From assembly GCF_010747475.1 (NCBI RefSeq), contig NZ_VSLZ01000001.1:1240001-1304000 (forward strand): a DNA stretch of 64,000 bases, in the 5' to 3' direction. Positions 25,971 to 34,519 of the stretch are shown in pieces (positions within the stretch are counted from its first letter, which is position 1; each line of letters opens with the position of its first letter). A model generated the notes under the pieces. That model did no database searches. It was not told the DNA's origin and saw only the letters and a list, made by a program, of their open reading frames with translations. Origin of the DNA: Halorussus sp. MSC15.2. Its GTDB lineage: Archaea; Halobacteriota; Halobacteria; Halobacteriales; Haladaptataceae. Both the position numbers and the translations under genes were made by a program.

Positions 25971-26726
25971 CTACTCTCGGACTAACTCCGGACCGTCCTC
26001 GCCCTCGGCGACGCGGAGGCCCCACTCGCGGAGCAGCGTCGTGGTGTGTTCGGGGACCGTACGACCGGCGGACATCCGGGCGTTCAGGACGGCGACGAGC
26101 GAGGCGAGGTCCGCGCCGGTCTCGACGGTGGTGTTCGCGGGCAGGAACCCGACTTCGTGGCCCGCGTCGGTGGCGCGAGTCGCCAGCGTCTCGACTGCGG
26201 GCGTGGCGTAGGCGTCCTCGAAGTCGATGGTCTCGGTGAACCCCGTGAAGTGGACCCGGCCGCTCTCGCTCGGGCCGAGGACCACTTCGTTGCGTCGGAG
26301 TTTCATCGCGGCGCTGTCTATCTCCTTGCGCGTGAGCATCGGTGCGGTGCCGGGCGCGACCGCGGCCGACTGCACTTCCTCCTGTTCGAGCAGGTGAGAA
26401 ATCGTATTGCCGGCGCGTGCGGAGACGGTGGACCCGACCTGCACCTCGAAGCGGGCCTCGCCGGGGTCCGCGAGGGCGTCGGTCACGAGCGCGCGGACCT
26501 CGGCCTCGGCCTTCCGGTCGCCGTCGTGGCCCTCGGGAATCATCTCCTCGTCGCGGTAGTTGACCAGCAGTTCGCCACCGCTCCGCTCGACGGCGCGGAC
26601 GGTGTCCTTCAGCGACGCGGCGTAGAGGTCGGCCGCCTCCGCCGGGGAGAGCGGCGACGACTCGGCGAGTCTGGGCAGCACTAACCCCGGCCGTGGCGGG
26701 TCCGCGAAGACGGCGATAACGGTCAT
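25971..26726 (-). CDS. DUF2064 / GT-A-like protein
   Basis: The 251-residue protein starts TVIAVFADPPRPGLVLPRLAE, a strand and P-loop-like turn typical of DUF2064 proteins, which adopt a GT-A glycosyltransferase/nucleotidyltransferase fold. Later segments (GGELLVNYRDEEMIPEG; EVVLGPSESGRVHFTGFTETIDF) match the family, where the classic DxD nucleotide-sugar site is often altered. Function in haloarchaea is not established. It lies downstream of the tRNA-Ser gene on the same strand, with a 44-bp gap. Confidence 0.72.
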   Translation of the reverse strand: MTVIAVFADPPRPGLVLPRLAESSPLSPAEAADLYAASLKDTVRAVERSGGELLVNYRDEEMIPEGHDGDRKAEAEVRALVTDALADPGEARFEVQVGSTVSARAGNTISHLLEQEEVQSAAVAPGTAPMLTRKEIDSAAMKLRRNEVVLGPSESGRVHFTGFTETIDFEDAYATPAVETLATRATDAGHEVGFLPANTTVETGADLASLVAVLNARMSAGRTVPEHTTTLLREWGLRVAEGEDGPELVRE

Positions 26727-26844
26727 ATCCTACCTTCCCGTCGCGCGGCCTTGAAAGTCGCCATTCTGTCCGTCCACGGCCGCGCGGTCTTGACCCGACC
26801 GCGAAAAGACTCGTTTTTTGTCACTGGCGGCCGACCGTCCCAGC

Positions 26845-27048
26845 ATGGACTGGTGGAGACCTCTCGCCGCGCTCTCGGTCGCACTGCTCGCGTTCCTCGC
26901 GCTCGGCGGACTGGCCGGTCTCGTCGGCGCAGTGCTCGGGAATCTCGCCGCGCTCGCGGTCGTCGCTCTGGTACTCGCGGCGGTCCTCGCGTGGAGCAAG
27001 TGGGGAAGTGGCCCGAACCGTTGGCTGTCGAACCCCTACTGGGAGTAA
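26845..27048 (+). CDS. Small two-helix membrane protein, 67 aa
   Basis: ATG 26845 opens MDWWRPLAALSVALLAFLALGGLAGLVGAVLGNLAALAV (hydrophobic, Gly-rich) then a second hydrophobic stretch and a polar end (SKWGSGPNRWLSNPYWE). This should form two closely spaced membrane helices with small-residue packing. Function unknown. It is divergent from the DUF2064 gene and convergent with the uracil-DNA glycosylase gene. A TTG start 27 bases upstream is less likely. Confidence 0.65.
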   Translation: MDWWRPLAALSVALLAFLALGGLAGLVGAVLGNLAALAVVALVLAAVLAWSKWGSGPNRWLSNPYWE

Positions 27049-27060
27049 CGACGCGCGGAC

Positions 27061-27693
27061 TCAGCGACCGCGCCGTCCCTTCGTCTGGCGGTAGTCGCGG
27101 TCCATCAGCGACGAGAAGTGGTCGAGGAACGCCTCTCGCTCGGCGTCGGTCTGGTCGAGCGGGTCGGCCATCGGCACGATTTCGAAGCCCCTGCCGCGGA
27201 TAGTCGTGGCATGGTCATCAGCCGCGTCGAACTCCTCGGCGGGCGCGGTGGTGTATTCGGTCGCGATTTCCGCGAGGGCGCGCTGGCCGACCGGCACAAG
27301 TATCTCCGGGTTTATCATCCGAATCTCGGCGTTGAGGTAGGGTTCGCACGTCCGAATCTCCTCGTCGGTCGGCGCGCGCTCCGGGGTGTGACACCGCGCG
27401 AGGTAGGTCACGAAGGCGTTGTCGAGTTCCGGTTCGTCGTCGCTCGGCAGGGAGTTGTTGAGACCGAGCAGTCCCAGCACGTGCTGGAGGGCCTCGCCGC
27501 GCTCGTCGCCCGTGAAGGGGACGCCGGTCCGGTCGGCCCCCTCGTCGGGCACCTCGCCGACGAACAGGAAGTCCGCACCCACGTCGCCGTACCCGTGGAC
27601 GACCTGCTCGCGAGTCGCACAGAGTTCCGGGCAGTTCTCGCAGTCGGCGTCCATCCCGAAGGGGTTCGAGCGAGTCTGCTGGTTCGCGTCCAT
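27061..27693 (-). CDS. Uracil-DNA glycosylase superfamily protein (Fe-S type)
   Basis: The 210-residue protein matches the family-4/5-like UDGs that remove uracil from DNA in base-excision repair. CENCPELCATREQVVHG supplies the first two Cys ligands of the 4Fe-4S cluster; DFLFVGEVPDEGADRTGVPFTGDERGEAL is the active-site region (motif GExP..GxPF); CHTPERAPTDEEIRTCEPYL supplies the remaining Cys ligands; and PEILVPVGQRAL follows. The usual GEAPG is GEVPD, so activity may differ slightly. Start ATG 27693 gives MDANQQTRSNPFGMD, typical of haloarchaeal homologues. It lies 85 bp downstream of the DUF7504-like gene. Confidence 0.9.
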   Translation of the reverse strand: MDANQQTRSNPFGMDADCENCPELCATREQVVHGYGDVGADFLFVGEVPDEGADRTGVPFTGDERGEALQHVLGLLGLNNSLPSDDEPELDNAFVTYLARCHTPERAPTDEEIRTCEPYLNAEIRMINPEILVPVGQRALAEIATEYTTAPAEEFDAADDHATTIRGRGFEIVPMADPLDQTDAEREAFLDHFSSLMDRDYRQTKGRRGR

Positions 27694-27777
27694 CGTCGGA
27701 ATCGTGGGGACGCCGCGGTAAAAACTGGTCGGAGCGCCCCGTGCGTTCGGCCGAGTGCGTCCGCGCGTTCGGCCCAC

Positions 27778-28680
27778 CTACTCGGTCTGCGGTGTCGCAT
27801 CGCCGCCGACGGCCTTCCGGAAGTAGGGTTCGACGCGCTCGAAGTACTCGCCCGGTGCGATTCGCTCGCGCTCGCGGTCGTACGCCACCATCCCGAAGTC
27901 GGCCAGTTTCGGCAGGTGGACGTGTTTCAGCGACGCCGTCACCTGCTGACGGTCGAGGGAGGTCCGTGCGGCCACGCTGTCGGCGATTTCGGCGATACCG
28001 GTCGATTCGTGTCCGGTCAGTTCGGCGAGGACGTAGCGTCGCCGCGGGTCCGAGACGGCCTCGAAGCAGTCGCTGACCGACGGTTCCGACACCGCCTCGG
28101 TCGTGCTCTCCACGCACTCGACGACCGTGTCGAACAGCGACGCGACCTCTCGAACGGTCGCCCGGTCGTGGACCGCGGGCGTCAGACAGAAGTAGCCGAC
28201 GGTGTCGCGGGCGTCGAGCGACCGGAGCAGGCGTCGGAGGAACTCGACCCCGGTCCCGGCATCCCAGTGGTCGAGGAACTCGGTCACCGAGTCGAAGTAC
28301 GCGACGGTATGGCCGTCGGCGGGCCACGCGTCGAGGTAGCCGGTGACGGCGCTCCGTATCGCCTCGGCGTCTTCGGGGTCAGGGACGCCCCGAACGACGT
28401 TGCGGTCGGTGGGAGTCGTGGCGGTCGCCGACCGCATCTGCTCGCCCACGCTGACGACGCCGACGTTCCGCGGTCGTCGGTCGATTCGCTCGCGCCACGT
28501 TTCGAGCAGTTCCTCCGGCCCCTCGTAGGTGACCGCCAGCGCGTCGGTGGGGTCGTCCACCGAGAGTGCGTCGAACAGGAGGTCGAGCGATGACGCGTCA
28601 CACTGCCGTCGCATGACGAGCGTGTGGGGGTCGGCATCGATGCAAGTCCGCACTAACTTCGTATCTTGCACACCACTCAC
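27778..28680 (-). CDS. DUF7504-like regulator with C-terminal winged helix
   Basis: The 300-residue protein has an N-terminal RecA/KaiC-like alpha/beta part without a clear Walker A (VMRRQCDASSLDLLFDAL; TVAYFDSVTEFLDHW; TVGYFCLTP), as in haloarchaeal DUF7504 proteins. The C-terminal ~95 residues form a winged helix (VSDPRRRYVLAELTGHESTGIAEIADSVA; QQVTASLKHVHLPKLADFGMVAYD), the type used in haloarchaeal transcription regulators. It probably controls transcription, perhaps in concert with the HalOD1 protein encoded just upstream (4-bp gap, same strand). Ligand and target are unknown. Confidence 0.75.
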   Translation of the reverse strand: MSGVQDTKLVRTCIDADPHTLVMRRQCDASSLDLLFDALSVDDPTDALAVTYEGPEELLETWRERIDRRPRNVGVVSVGEQMRSATATTPTDRNVVRGVPDPEDAEAIRSAVTGYLDAWPADGHTVAYFDSVTEFLDHWDAGTGVEFLRRLLRSLDARDTVGYFCLTPAVHDRATVREVASLFDTVVECVESTTEAVSEPSVSDCFEAVSDPRRRYVLAELTGHESTGIAEIADSVAARTSLDRQQVTASLKHVHLPKLADFGMVAYDRERERIAPGEYFERVEPYFRKAVGGDATPQTE

Positions 28681-28684
28681 CTCC

Positions 28685-29005
28685 TCATTCGGCGTCGGAG
28701 ACGGACTCGTCTACGATTCGGACCCGGCCGTCGCTCCGGACGAGGACTTCGAGACCACAGACGCGGAACGTGACCTGCGCGTCCCCTTCGCAGTCGGCGA
28801 AGAGGGCGTCCAGCGCGTCCGGGTCGATGGTCTCCGAGAGCGGGATGACGGTCTGGGTCGGATCGACGCCGGCGACCTCCGCTATCGCTGCGATGACAGT
28901 GTCGCTGACCGTCGTCTGCCCCTTCGGGTCGTACGTCGCGCGGTAGACCCCGGAGCGGTCCGGTGCTTCCGTCAGCCCCGAGCTATCACTGATATCGTTT
29001 TCCAT
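28685..29005 (-). CDS. HalOD1 output-domain protein
   Basis: The 106-residue protein consists of one HalOD1 domain, a haloarchaeal output module often found after response-regulator or sensor domains: VSDTVIAAIAEVAGVDPTQTVIPLSETIDPDALDALF and the strand pair VTFRVCGLEVLVRSDGRVRIVD. Alone, it probably binds a partner in signal output. I start at ATG 29005; a GTG 15 bases upstream is possible. It lies four bases upstream of the DUF7504-like gene and should be cotranscribed with it. Confidence 0.85.
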   Translation of the reverse strand: MENDISDSSGLTEAPDRSGVYRATYDPKGQTTVSDTVIAAIAEVAGVDPTQTVIPLSETIDPDALDALFADCEGDAQVTFRVCGLEVLVRSDGRVRIVDESVSDAE

Positions 29006-29263
29006 GTTACTCTTGGACACGGTTCTCGACCTTGTCTATTGTTACTGTGGTATACGTAATAAATTTACGGCAAATTGGGGGAGATGTCGCGAAGGACTTC
29101 CGGACATCGTAAGTAACCGTTGTCGGGAAATCGGGCCGGTGATAGCGCTACAACGGTTCACGACGATTCGTAACCTCCCATTACGAGAGTCCCATTCACC
29201 GAAAGCGTACCAACGGTTGCCTCCCTTTAATCCCTTCGCCGATGAGCTACCCGTGGGGGTTTC

Positions 29264-29935
29264 ATGACACAACAGACGTCCCGTCGCCGCTTCCTGAAAG
29301 CGGCGGCAGCGACAGGTGCATTGGCCGGTGTGAACGCAACAGTTCTCGCGCAGGGACAGGGCGAGGCCGACCAAGTAATCCTACTCGGCGGGTACACGCG
29401 GGCGTGGCAGGGCTACCGCCTGCCGGGCGAGGCGACCGCCGAGGGGTCGTCGAACCCGACGCTGAACCTGCAGGAGGGCACGACCTACACGCTGATGTGG
29501 GAGAACGGCGACGGCGTGGGCCACAACTTCGCCATTCAGGACGACCAAGGGAACAACCTCGAAGTCCTCGAACCGATTTCGGTCCAGTCCGACACGTTCC
29601 AGCAGATAAACCGGACTCAGGAGGACCAGACCGTCTCGCTCAACATCACGCAGGGGAACATCACCGGGTTCACTAACGTGACGGGAGGTCCGCAGAACAT
29701 GACGGAGGGTCAGCAGAACATGACCGGGGAGGCACAGGGCCAACAGACGACGCTCGAATCGCTCATCGCCAAGACGGAGGTCCTCTCCGAGGAGGGCGCG
29801 GTGCAGGGCGTCCGATTCACCGCCTCGCCGGAGATGGCCCAGTACATCTGTCTGGTCCACCCGAACACGATGGTGGGCGACATCAACGTCGTGAGCGGTG
29901 GCGGCGGCGGTGGCGCAAACAACAGTTCGGCGTAA
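29264..29935 (+). CDS. Tat-exported cupredoxin-like blue-copper protein
   Basis: The N-terminus SRRRFLKAAAATGALAGVNA is a Tat signal. The mature domain has a type-1 copper set: His87 in GVGHNFAI, then Cys196, His199 and Met203 in YICLVHPNTM. It should be an extracytoplasmic electron carrier. Between the ligand loops sits a ~40-residue insert with six N-x-T sequons (residues 116-154), unusual density that suggests heavy N-glycosylation. The C-terminus is Gly-rich. No halocyanin-style membrane anchor was seen. It is monocistronic, pointing toward aroC. Confidence 0.88.
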   Translation: MTQQTSRRRFLKAAAATGALAGVNATVLAQGQGEADQVILLGGYTRAWQGYRLPGEATAEGSSNPTLNLQEGTTYTLMWENGDGVGHNFAIQDDQGNNLEVLEPISVQSDTFQQINRTQEDQTVSLNITQGNITGFTNVTGGPQNMTEGQQNMTGEAQGQQTTLESLIAKTEVLSEEGAVQGVRFTASPEMAQYICLVHPNTMVGDINVVSGGGGGGANNSSA

Positions 29936-30028
29936 CTGACGACTCCGAGACCGGTAGTCGGACCGACCGACTTTTTCTGCGCCTCCGGAAGTGGCGCTCG
30001 TTCGACCGCAGTCGCGCGCTCGGCTACG

Positions 30029-31195
30029 TCACTCGTTCCGGGGACTGTTCGGGTGGTAGTCGGTGTCGTACTCGCCGGGTCGGTCGTCCACGCGGTCGGG
30101 ATTGATGCGACCGCCCAACAGCATGAAGTCCACGAGCGTCACCGCCAGCATCGCCTCCACGACCGGGACGCCCCGGGGCGGAAGCACGGGGTCGTGGCGA
30201 CCGATGACCTGCTCCTCGCGCTCCTCGCCGGTCTCCCAGTCCACCGTGGTCTGGGACTTGGGAATCGAGGTGGGCGCGTGGAGCGTGACCTCGCCGTAGA
30301 TGGGTTCGCCGGTGGTGATGCCGCCCTGGAGACCGCCGTGGTCGTTCTCGACCGGGACGGGGTCGCTCTCCTCCGGGTTCTCCGGGTCCTCGAACTCCCA
30401 CTCGTCGTTGCGCTCGCTCCCGGTGTACTCGCGGGCCTCGCGGCCGAGTCCGAACTCGAAGGCCGTGGAGGCCGGGACGCTCATCATGGCCTGCCCGAGT
30501 CGGGCCTCGACCGAGTCGAACCGCGGCGCGCCGAGTCCGCGCGGGACGCCGCGGGCCTCGAAGTAGATGGACCCGCCGATGGAGTCGCCCTCCTGTTGGT
30601 ACTCGTCGATTCGCTCGCGCATCCGCTCGGCCGTCTCGGGGTGGGCGCACCGGACCTCGTTCTCCTCGCTGTGTTCGAGAATCTGCTCGAAGGAGACCTC
30701 GGGAGCCTCGATGTCGCCTATCTGGTTGACGTGGGCCTTGAGTTCGATTCCCTCGCGCGCGAGCAACTTCTTTGCTATCGCGCCCGCCGCGACCCAGTTG
30801 ACCGTCTCGCGCGCGGACGACCGGCCGCCGCCGCCCCAGTTGCGGGTGCCGAACTTCGCCGAGTAGGTGAAGTCGCCGTGACTGGGCCGGGGCGCGGTAA
30901 CGAACGGTTCGTACTTCTCGGACCGCGCGTCTTTGTTCTCGATGACCATTCCGATGGGCGTGCCGGTGGTGTACCCGTCCTGTAAGCCCGACTTAATCGA
31001 CACGTGGTCGGGTTCGCCGCGACTCGTGGTTATCATCGACTGGCCGGGCTTGCGCCGGTCGAGGTCGGCCTGTACGTCCTCTTCTGAGAGTTCGAGACCC
31101 GCCGGGCATCCCGAGACGGTGACCCCCATCGCCTCGCCGTGACTCTCGCCGAACGTCGTGAACTGGAAGAGGCGACCGAAGCTGTTTCCGTTCAT
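30029..31195 (-). CDS. aroC: Chorismate synthase
   Basis: Converts EPSP to chorismate with reduced FMN, the last common step of the aromatic pathway. The 388-residue protein carries all signatures: GNSFGRLFQFTTFGESHGEAMGVTVSGCPAGLE, DRRKPGQSMITTSRGEPD, RPSHGDFTYSAKFG, RNWGGGGRSSARETVNWVAAGAIAKKLL and NDHGGLQGGITTGEPI, ending with IGRHDPVLPPRGVPVVEAMLA. An acidic insert (WEFEDPENPEESDP) looks haloarchaeal. Its promoter has ATAAATA 25-31 bases upstream. aroK, tyrA and aroA of the same pathway lie elsewhere in the window. Confidence 0.96.
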   Translation of the reverse strand: MNGNSFGRLFQFTTFGESHGEAMGVTVSGCPAGLELSEEDVQADLDRRKPGQSMITTSRGEPDHVSIKSGLQDGYTTGTPIGMVIENKDARSEKYEPFVTAPRPSHGDFTYSAKFGTRNWGGGGRSSARETVNWVAAGAIAKKLLAREGIELKAHVNQIGDIEAPEVSFEQILEHSEENEVRCAHPETAERMRERIDEYQQEGDSIGGSIYFEARGVPRGLGAPRFDSVEARLGQAMMSVPASTAFEFGLGREAREYTGSERNDEWEFEDPENPEESDPVPVENDHGGLQGGITTGEPIYGEVTLHAPTSIPKSQTTVDWETGEEREEQVIGRHDPVLPPRGVPVVEAMLAVTLVDFMLLGGRINPDRVDDRPGEYDTDYHPNSPRNE

Positions 31196-31219
31196 TAGGG
31201 GAACGTTGGAGGGGACCGG

Positions 31220-31226
31220 TATTTAT
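31220..31226 (-). promoter_or_regulatory. TATA box of aroC
   Basis: ATAAATA on the minus strand lies 25-31 bases ahead of the aroC ATG at 31195, consistent with leaderless transcription. Confidence 0.6.
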
Positions 31227-31334
31227 GGTTTGGAGTAGGCGCAAATGGGTCCTGCTCCCCGAGTCGGGTCGGGCACCGACGCGCGAACTGTCACCGACGG
31301 AAGAAATAAGGAACGGCGCGCCGGTCTTCCGCCC

Positions 31335-32315
31335 ATGCTCTTCGCGGGAAGCGACGACGGCGTCTACCGAATCGCCGACGTCCGAGAACCCGGAGAATCG
31401 TCCGCCGAGAAGGTCCTCGACGCCGAGCGAGTGTATCGCCTCTACCAGTCCGACACGGTGGACGGACTGTTCGCAACTGCGGAGTCGGGGCTGTACTACT
31501 CGCCGGACGGGAGCGAGTGGACGCCCCTCGCGCTCCCGGAGGCGAAGGTGTACGCGGTCACCGCCGCACCGTCGGGCGATAGGTTCTACGCCGGGACCCG
31601 GCCCGCTCGCGTGTTCGCCGCCGAGTTTGACGACGGCGTCCCGACCGACGAACGCGACTGGTCGGAGGTCCCCGGATTCAGCGAGTTGCGCGAGCGGGCC
31701 GATTGGGGCATCCCCCGTCACGACGGCGTCTCGCAGGTCCGGAGCCTCCGGACCCACTCGGACGCGCCCGACCGAATCGTCGCCGGCGTCGAGGTCGGCG
31801 GCGTCCACGTCAGCGACGACCGGGGCGAGACGTGGACGGACAGACGCATCGACGGGTTCGACGCACCCCACACCGACGACATCCACCACGTCGCGCTGGC
31901 CGACGCCGAGACGCTGGTCGCCTCGACGGGCAGCGGACTCTACCGCTCCACCGACGTCGGCCGCACGTGGGAACGACTGGACGACGACCACCGACAGCGG
32001 TACTTCCGCGAGGCCTTCGTCCGCGACGGCGTCGTCTACGCCGGCGGCGCACCGGCGTCCTCGGCGTCTTGGGAAGACGACGCCGACCACGCACTGTTCG
32101 AGTCCCGCGACGGTGAGAAACTCGACCGTGTGTCGTCGCCGACGCCGGAGGCGGTCGCACTCGGGTGGTGCGAGACCGACGGCGACGTGTTGACAGCGAC
32201 CCACCGAGGCCGACTGCTCCGGCGCGGGGCCGACGGCTGGCGGGCGGTCGGAACGGTGCCGACGCCCGGCAGCGTGCGCGGTCGGTACCTCCCGTTGTCG
32301 TGGGCCGAACCCTGA
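31335..32315 (+). CDS. WD40/YVTN/BNR-like beta-propeller protein
   Basis: The 326-residue protein contains repeated blades with the BNR/Asp-box motif: SDDGVYRIAD, VHVSDDRGETWTDRR, LYRSTDVGRTWERLD. It is a cytoplasmic-looking propeller without signal peptide. Such proteins are annotated as glycosyl-hydrolase-like or WD40-like repeat proteins; no catalytic function can be claimed. ATG 31335 is supported by AAATAAG at 31304-31310, 25-31 bases upstream. Neighbouring genes do not indicate a role. Confidence 0.78.
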   Translation: MLFAGSDDGVYRIADVREPGESSAEKVLDAERVYRLYQSDTVDGLFATAESGLYYSPDGSEWTPLALPEAKVYAVTAAPSGDRFYAGTRPARVFAAEFDDGVPTDERDWSEVPGFSELRERADWGIPRHDGVSQVRSLRTHSDAPDRIVAGVEVGGVHVSDDRGETWTDRRIDGFDAPHTDDIHHVALADAETLVASTGSGLYRSTDVGRTWERLDDDHRQRYFREAFVRDGVVYAGGAPASSASWEDDADHALFESRDGEKLDRVSSPTPEAVALGWCETDGDVLTATHRGRLLRRGADGWRAVGTVPTPGSVRGRYLPLSWAEP

Positions 32316-32372
32316 CCGTCGCCGACGGCGTGAGACCGAGCGTCCCCATCCCCTCGCCGTGTTCGCGTCTCG

Positions 32373-33395
32373 TTATCCTACCGAGAGCGCGCGCTCCAAC
32401 AGGTCGGCGTCGTAGAACTCTCGCGTCTGGGATTCGCGGGCGTCGTGGACCGCGCGGACCGTCTCGACCGTGTTCTCGAATCCCTTGAACGTCGCCTCGT
32501 CCACCATCTGGCCGTCGATGGACACCGCGCCGGTCCCGTCGTCCTTCGCCTTGGTGAAGGCCGCTATCTTCCGGACCGCTTCGCGGAGTTCGTCGTCGGT
32601 CGGGAGGTGGATGCGATTGGCCTGCTCGGTCTGGTTAGGATGGAGCGACCAACTCCCGTCGAGACCGACCCGCGCCTCGCGCTCGACGTACTCGGCGTAC
32701 TCGTCTCCACTATAGAATGTTACGCCTGCGCGTTCGCGATAGAGGCGGTCGAAGGGACCGCCGATTGCCAGCAGGTCGTTCGCGCTGGCCTCGTTCGACA
32801 TCGCCTCGTAGAGTCCGGGCCACGTCGGTCTCCCGCCGACCTCCCGGCCGCCGAGTTCCGCGGCGTAGTCCACCGGGCCGAAGACGAGCGCCGCGAGGCG
32901 CGCGTCGGTGCCGAGGCGGGCTATCTCCCGGAGGTCGGAGCGAGCGCGCGCGGTCTCTACGATGACGGCCAGTTCGATGTCGTGGCCCGTCTCCTGCGAT
33001 GCGGCCTCGACCGCGGCCTCGGCCGCCTCCACGTCGGCGCGTCGGCCGACCTTGGGGACGACCACGCCGTCGAGGTGTTCGCCGACCGACTCCGCGAGGG
33101 TCGCTATCTGGTCGCGGCCGCGCTCGCTGGCCGACTCGTCGTCGTAGCCCCACTCGACGCGGGGCCAGATTTCCCCGGCGAACTCCGGCGCGTACTCCGG
33201 CAGGAGGTCCCGGACGTTCCGCAGGGCCTCGTCTTTCCGGTCGGGCGCGGTGCCGTCTTCGAGGTCGGGCACCAGCCAGTCGGGTGCCTGCCACCCCTCG
33301 GCGGCGAGACCCGAGCGGAGGTACTTCGCGCTGTCGTCGCGGGCGACGCCAGCGGGCGCGGTCTGGAACGTTCGGCAGAGTCGTGTGGTAGTCAT
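32373..33395 (-). CDS. Malyl-CoA/beta-methylmalyl-CoA lyase (HpcH/HpaI/CitE family)
   Basis: The 340-residue TIM-barrel protein shows CitE-like motifs: LVPDLEDGTAPDRKDEALRNV (metal ligands Glu/Asp), PRVEWGYDDE, VVVPKVGRRADVEAAEAAV, IELAVIVETARARSDL, and ALVFGPVDYAAELGG. In context it should split beta-methylmalyl-CoA into glyoxylate and propionyl-CoA, closing the methylaspartate cycle. It ends a cluster of five same-strand genes ordered glmS-glmE-mal-mch-lyase. The length fits CitE/Mcl-type lyases (about 300-350 aa). Confidence 0.9.
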   Translation of the reverse strand: MTTTRLCRTFQTAPAGVARDDSAKYLRSGLAAEGWQAPDWLVPDLEDGTAPDRKDEALRNVRDLLPEYAPEFAGEIWPRVEWGYDDESASERGRDQIATLAESVGEHLDGVVVPKVGRRADVEAAEAAVEAASQETGHDIELAVIVETARARSDLREIARLGTDARLAALVFGPVDYAAELGGREVGGRPTWPGLYEAMSNEASANDLLAIGGPFDRLYRERAGVTFYSGDEYAEYVEREARVGLDGSWSLHPNQTEQANRIHLPTDDELREAVRKIAAFTKAKDDGTGAVSIDGQMVDEATFKGFENTVETVRAVHDARESQTREFYDADLLERALSVG

Positions 33396-33418
33396 GGTTG
33401 GGTTCTGGTTTCTAATCG

Positions 33419-34519
33419 TCAGTCTCGTCTCCGGACGAGCGCGGTTCGCGTCCCGGAGTAGACCGGTTCGTCGCGCTGGTTGAACGCGACGTGTTCGAAG
33501 GTGACTTCGCCCGCGTCCGGGCCGCCCTCGGGACCGTCCGCGAGGGCCGCGCCGCGGTCGGTCTCCGTCGCGTCGAGGACGCGCGTGAAGCCGTAGACGG
33601 TGTCGCCGACCGTCACGAAGTCGTGGAATCGCTCGTCGTCGCAGGACACCTCGCGGAGGGTCCGCTCGTCCGAGCGAGCGTGCCCGAGCGCGATGGACCG
33701 GGTCACGTCGCCGTAGGCGACGATTTCGCCCGACGGCGAGTCGGCCATCGCGTCGGCGTTGTGGTGTTGCTTGGCGGTGTTGAGCGTCGCCAGTGGAAGT
33801 TGGGCGACGGTCGTGTCGTCGATGGTGCGCCCGCGCTCGTGGCGGTAGGCGACCGCGGCGTCCCGACCGTCGGCCCGGTCGAGCGCGTCCCGGAAGTCCT
33901 CGAAGTAACCGCCTTCGGGCGCGAGCAGTTCCGCCGGGAGGTCAGCGTCGTTACGCTGGGCCTCCGCTGACTCTCCCGCGCCCTGCCCCTCGCCGTCGGT
34001 GGCGAGCGGTTCGCGGCGCGGAATCATGTTCGTCCGCGAGTACGAGAGCAGGCGGTCGCCCGTCGCGGCATCGTAGCCCGTCGTCTCCCACGTCACGATG
34101 CCGTAGGCCGGGTGCGAACTCGACTCGGCCTTCTCCTCGACGACCGACTCCACGCGGAGTTCGGTCCCCGGCGGGACGCCGGGTCGGTGATACCGGAGGT
34201 CTTCGCGCCCGAGGAAGTAGCCGCCCTTCTCGCTCAGGTCCTCGACGCTCGCGCCCATCACGCAGGCCAGCAGGTAGTCGGGGTGGACTGGCACCTCGTC
34301 GTAGCCCCGGGTCCGGGCGACCGAGGGCCGCCAGTACGTCGGGTCGTAGTTGAGCGTCTGCCCGGCCCAGAGTTCCGACCCGTGCCGAGAGAGTCGGAGT
34401 CCCGGGTCGTGTTCGACGGTCTCGCCCTCGGCGAAGTCCTCGAAGCAGTTGCCCTTCTCGCGGGTCTCGGCGCGCTCCAGCGCCGCCGCGAACGCGTCGG
34501 CGTCGGTCCAGTCAGTCAT
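33419..34519 (-). CDS. mch: Mesaconyl-CoA hydratase (MaoC type)
   Basis: Hydrates mesaconyl-CoA to beta-methylmalyl-CoA. The 366-residue protein has two hot-dog/MaoC-like halves: residues ~20-160 (FEDFAEGETVEHDPGLRLSR, WAGQTLNYDPTYWRP, GVPPGTELRVESVVEEK) and ~215-360 (QLPLATLNTAKQHHNADAM; FHDFVTVGDTVYGFTRVLD; VTFEHVAFNQRDEPVYSGTR). A short disordered acidic linker connects them. It overlaps the methylaspartate ammonia-lyase gene by 8 bp and sits 23 bp from the lyase gene, so the operon is tight. The assignment rests on family and context together. Confidence 0.9.
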   Translation of the reverse strand: MTDWTDADAFAAALERAETREKGNCFEDFAEGETVEHDPGLRLSRHGSELWAGQTLNYDPTYWRPSVARTRGYDEVPVHPDYLLACVMGASVEDLSEKGGYFLGREDLRYHRPGVPPGTELRVESVVEEKAESSSHPAYGIVTWETTGYDAATGDRLLSYSRTNMIPRREPLATDGEGQGAGESAEAQRNDADLPAELLAPEGGYFEDFRDALDRADGRDAAVAYRHERGRTIDDTTVAQLPLATLNTAKQHHNADAMADSPSGEIVAYGDVTRSIALGHARSDERTLREVSCDDERFHDFVTVGDTVYGFTRVLDATETDRGAALADGPEGGPDAGEVTFEHVAFNQRDEPVYSGTRTALVRRRD

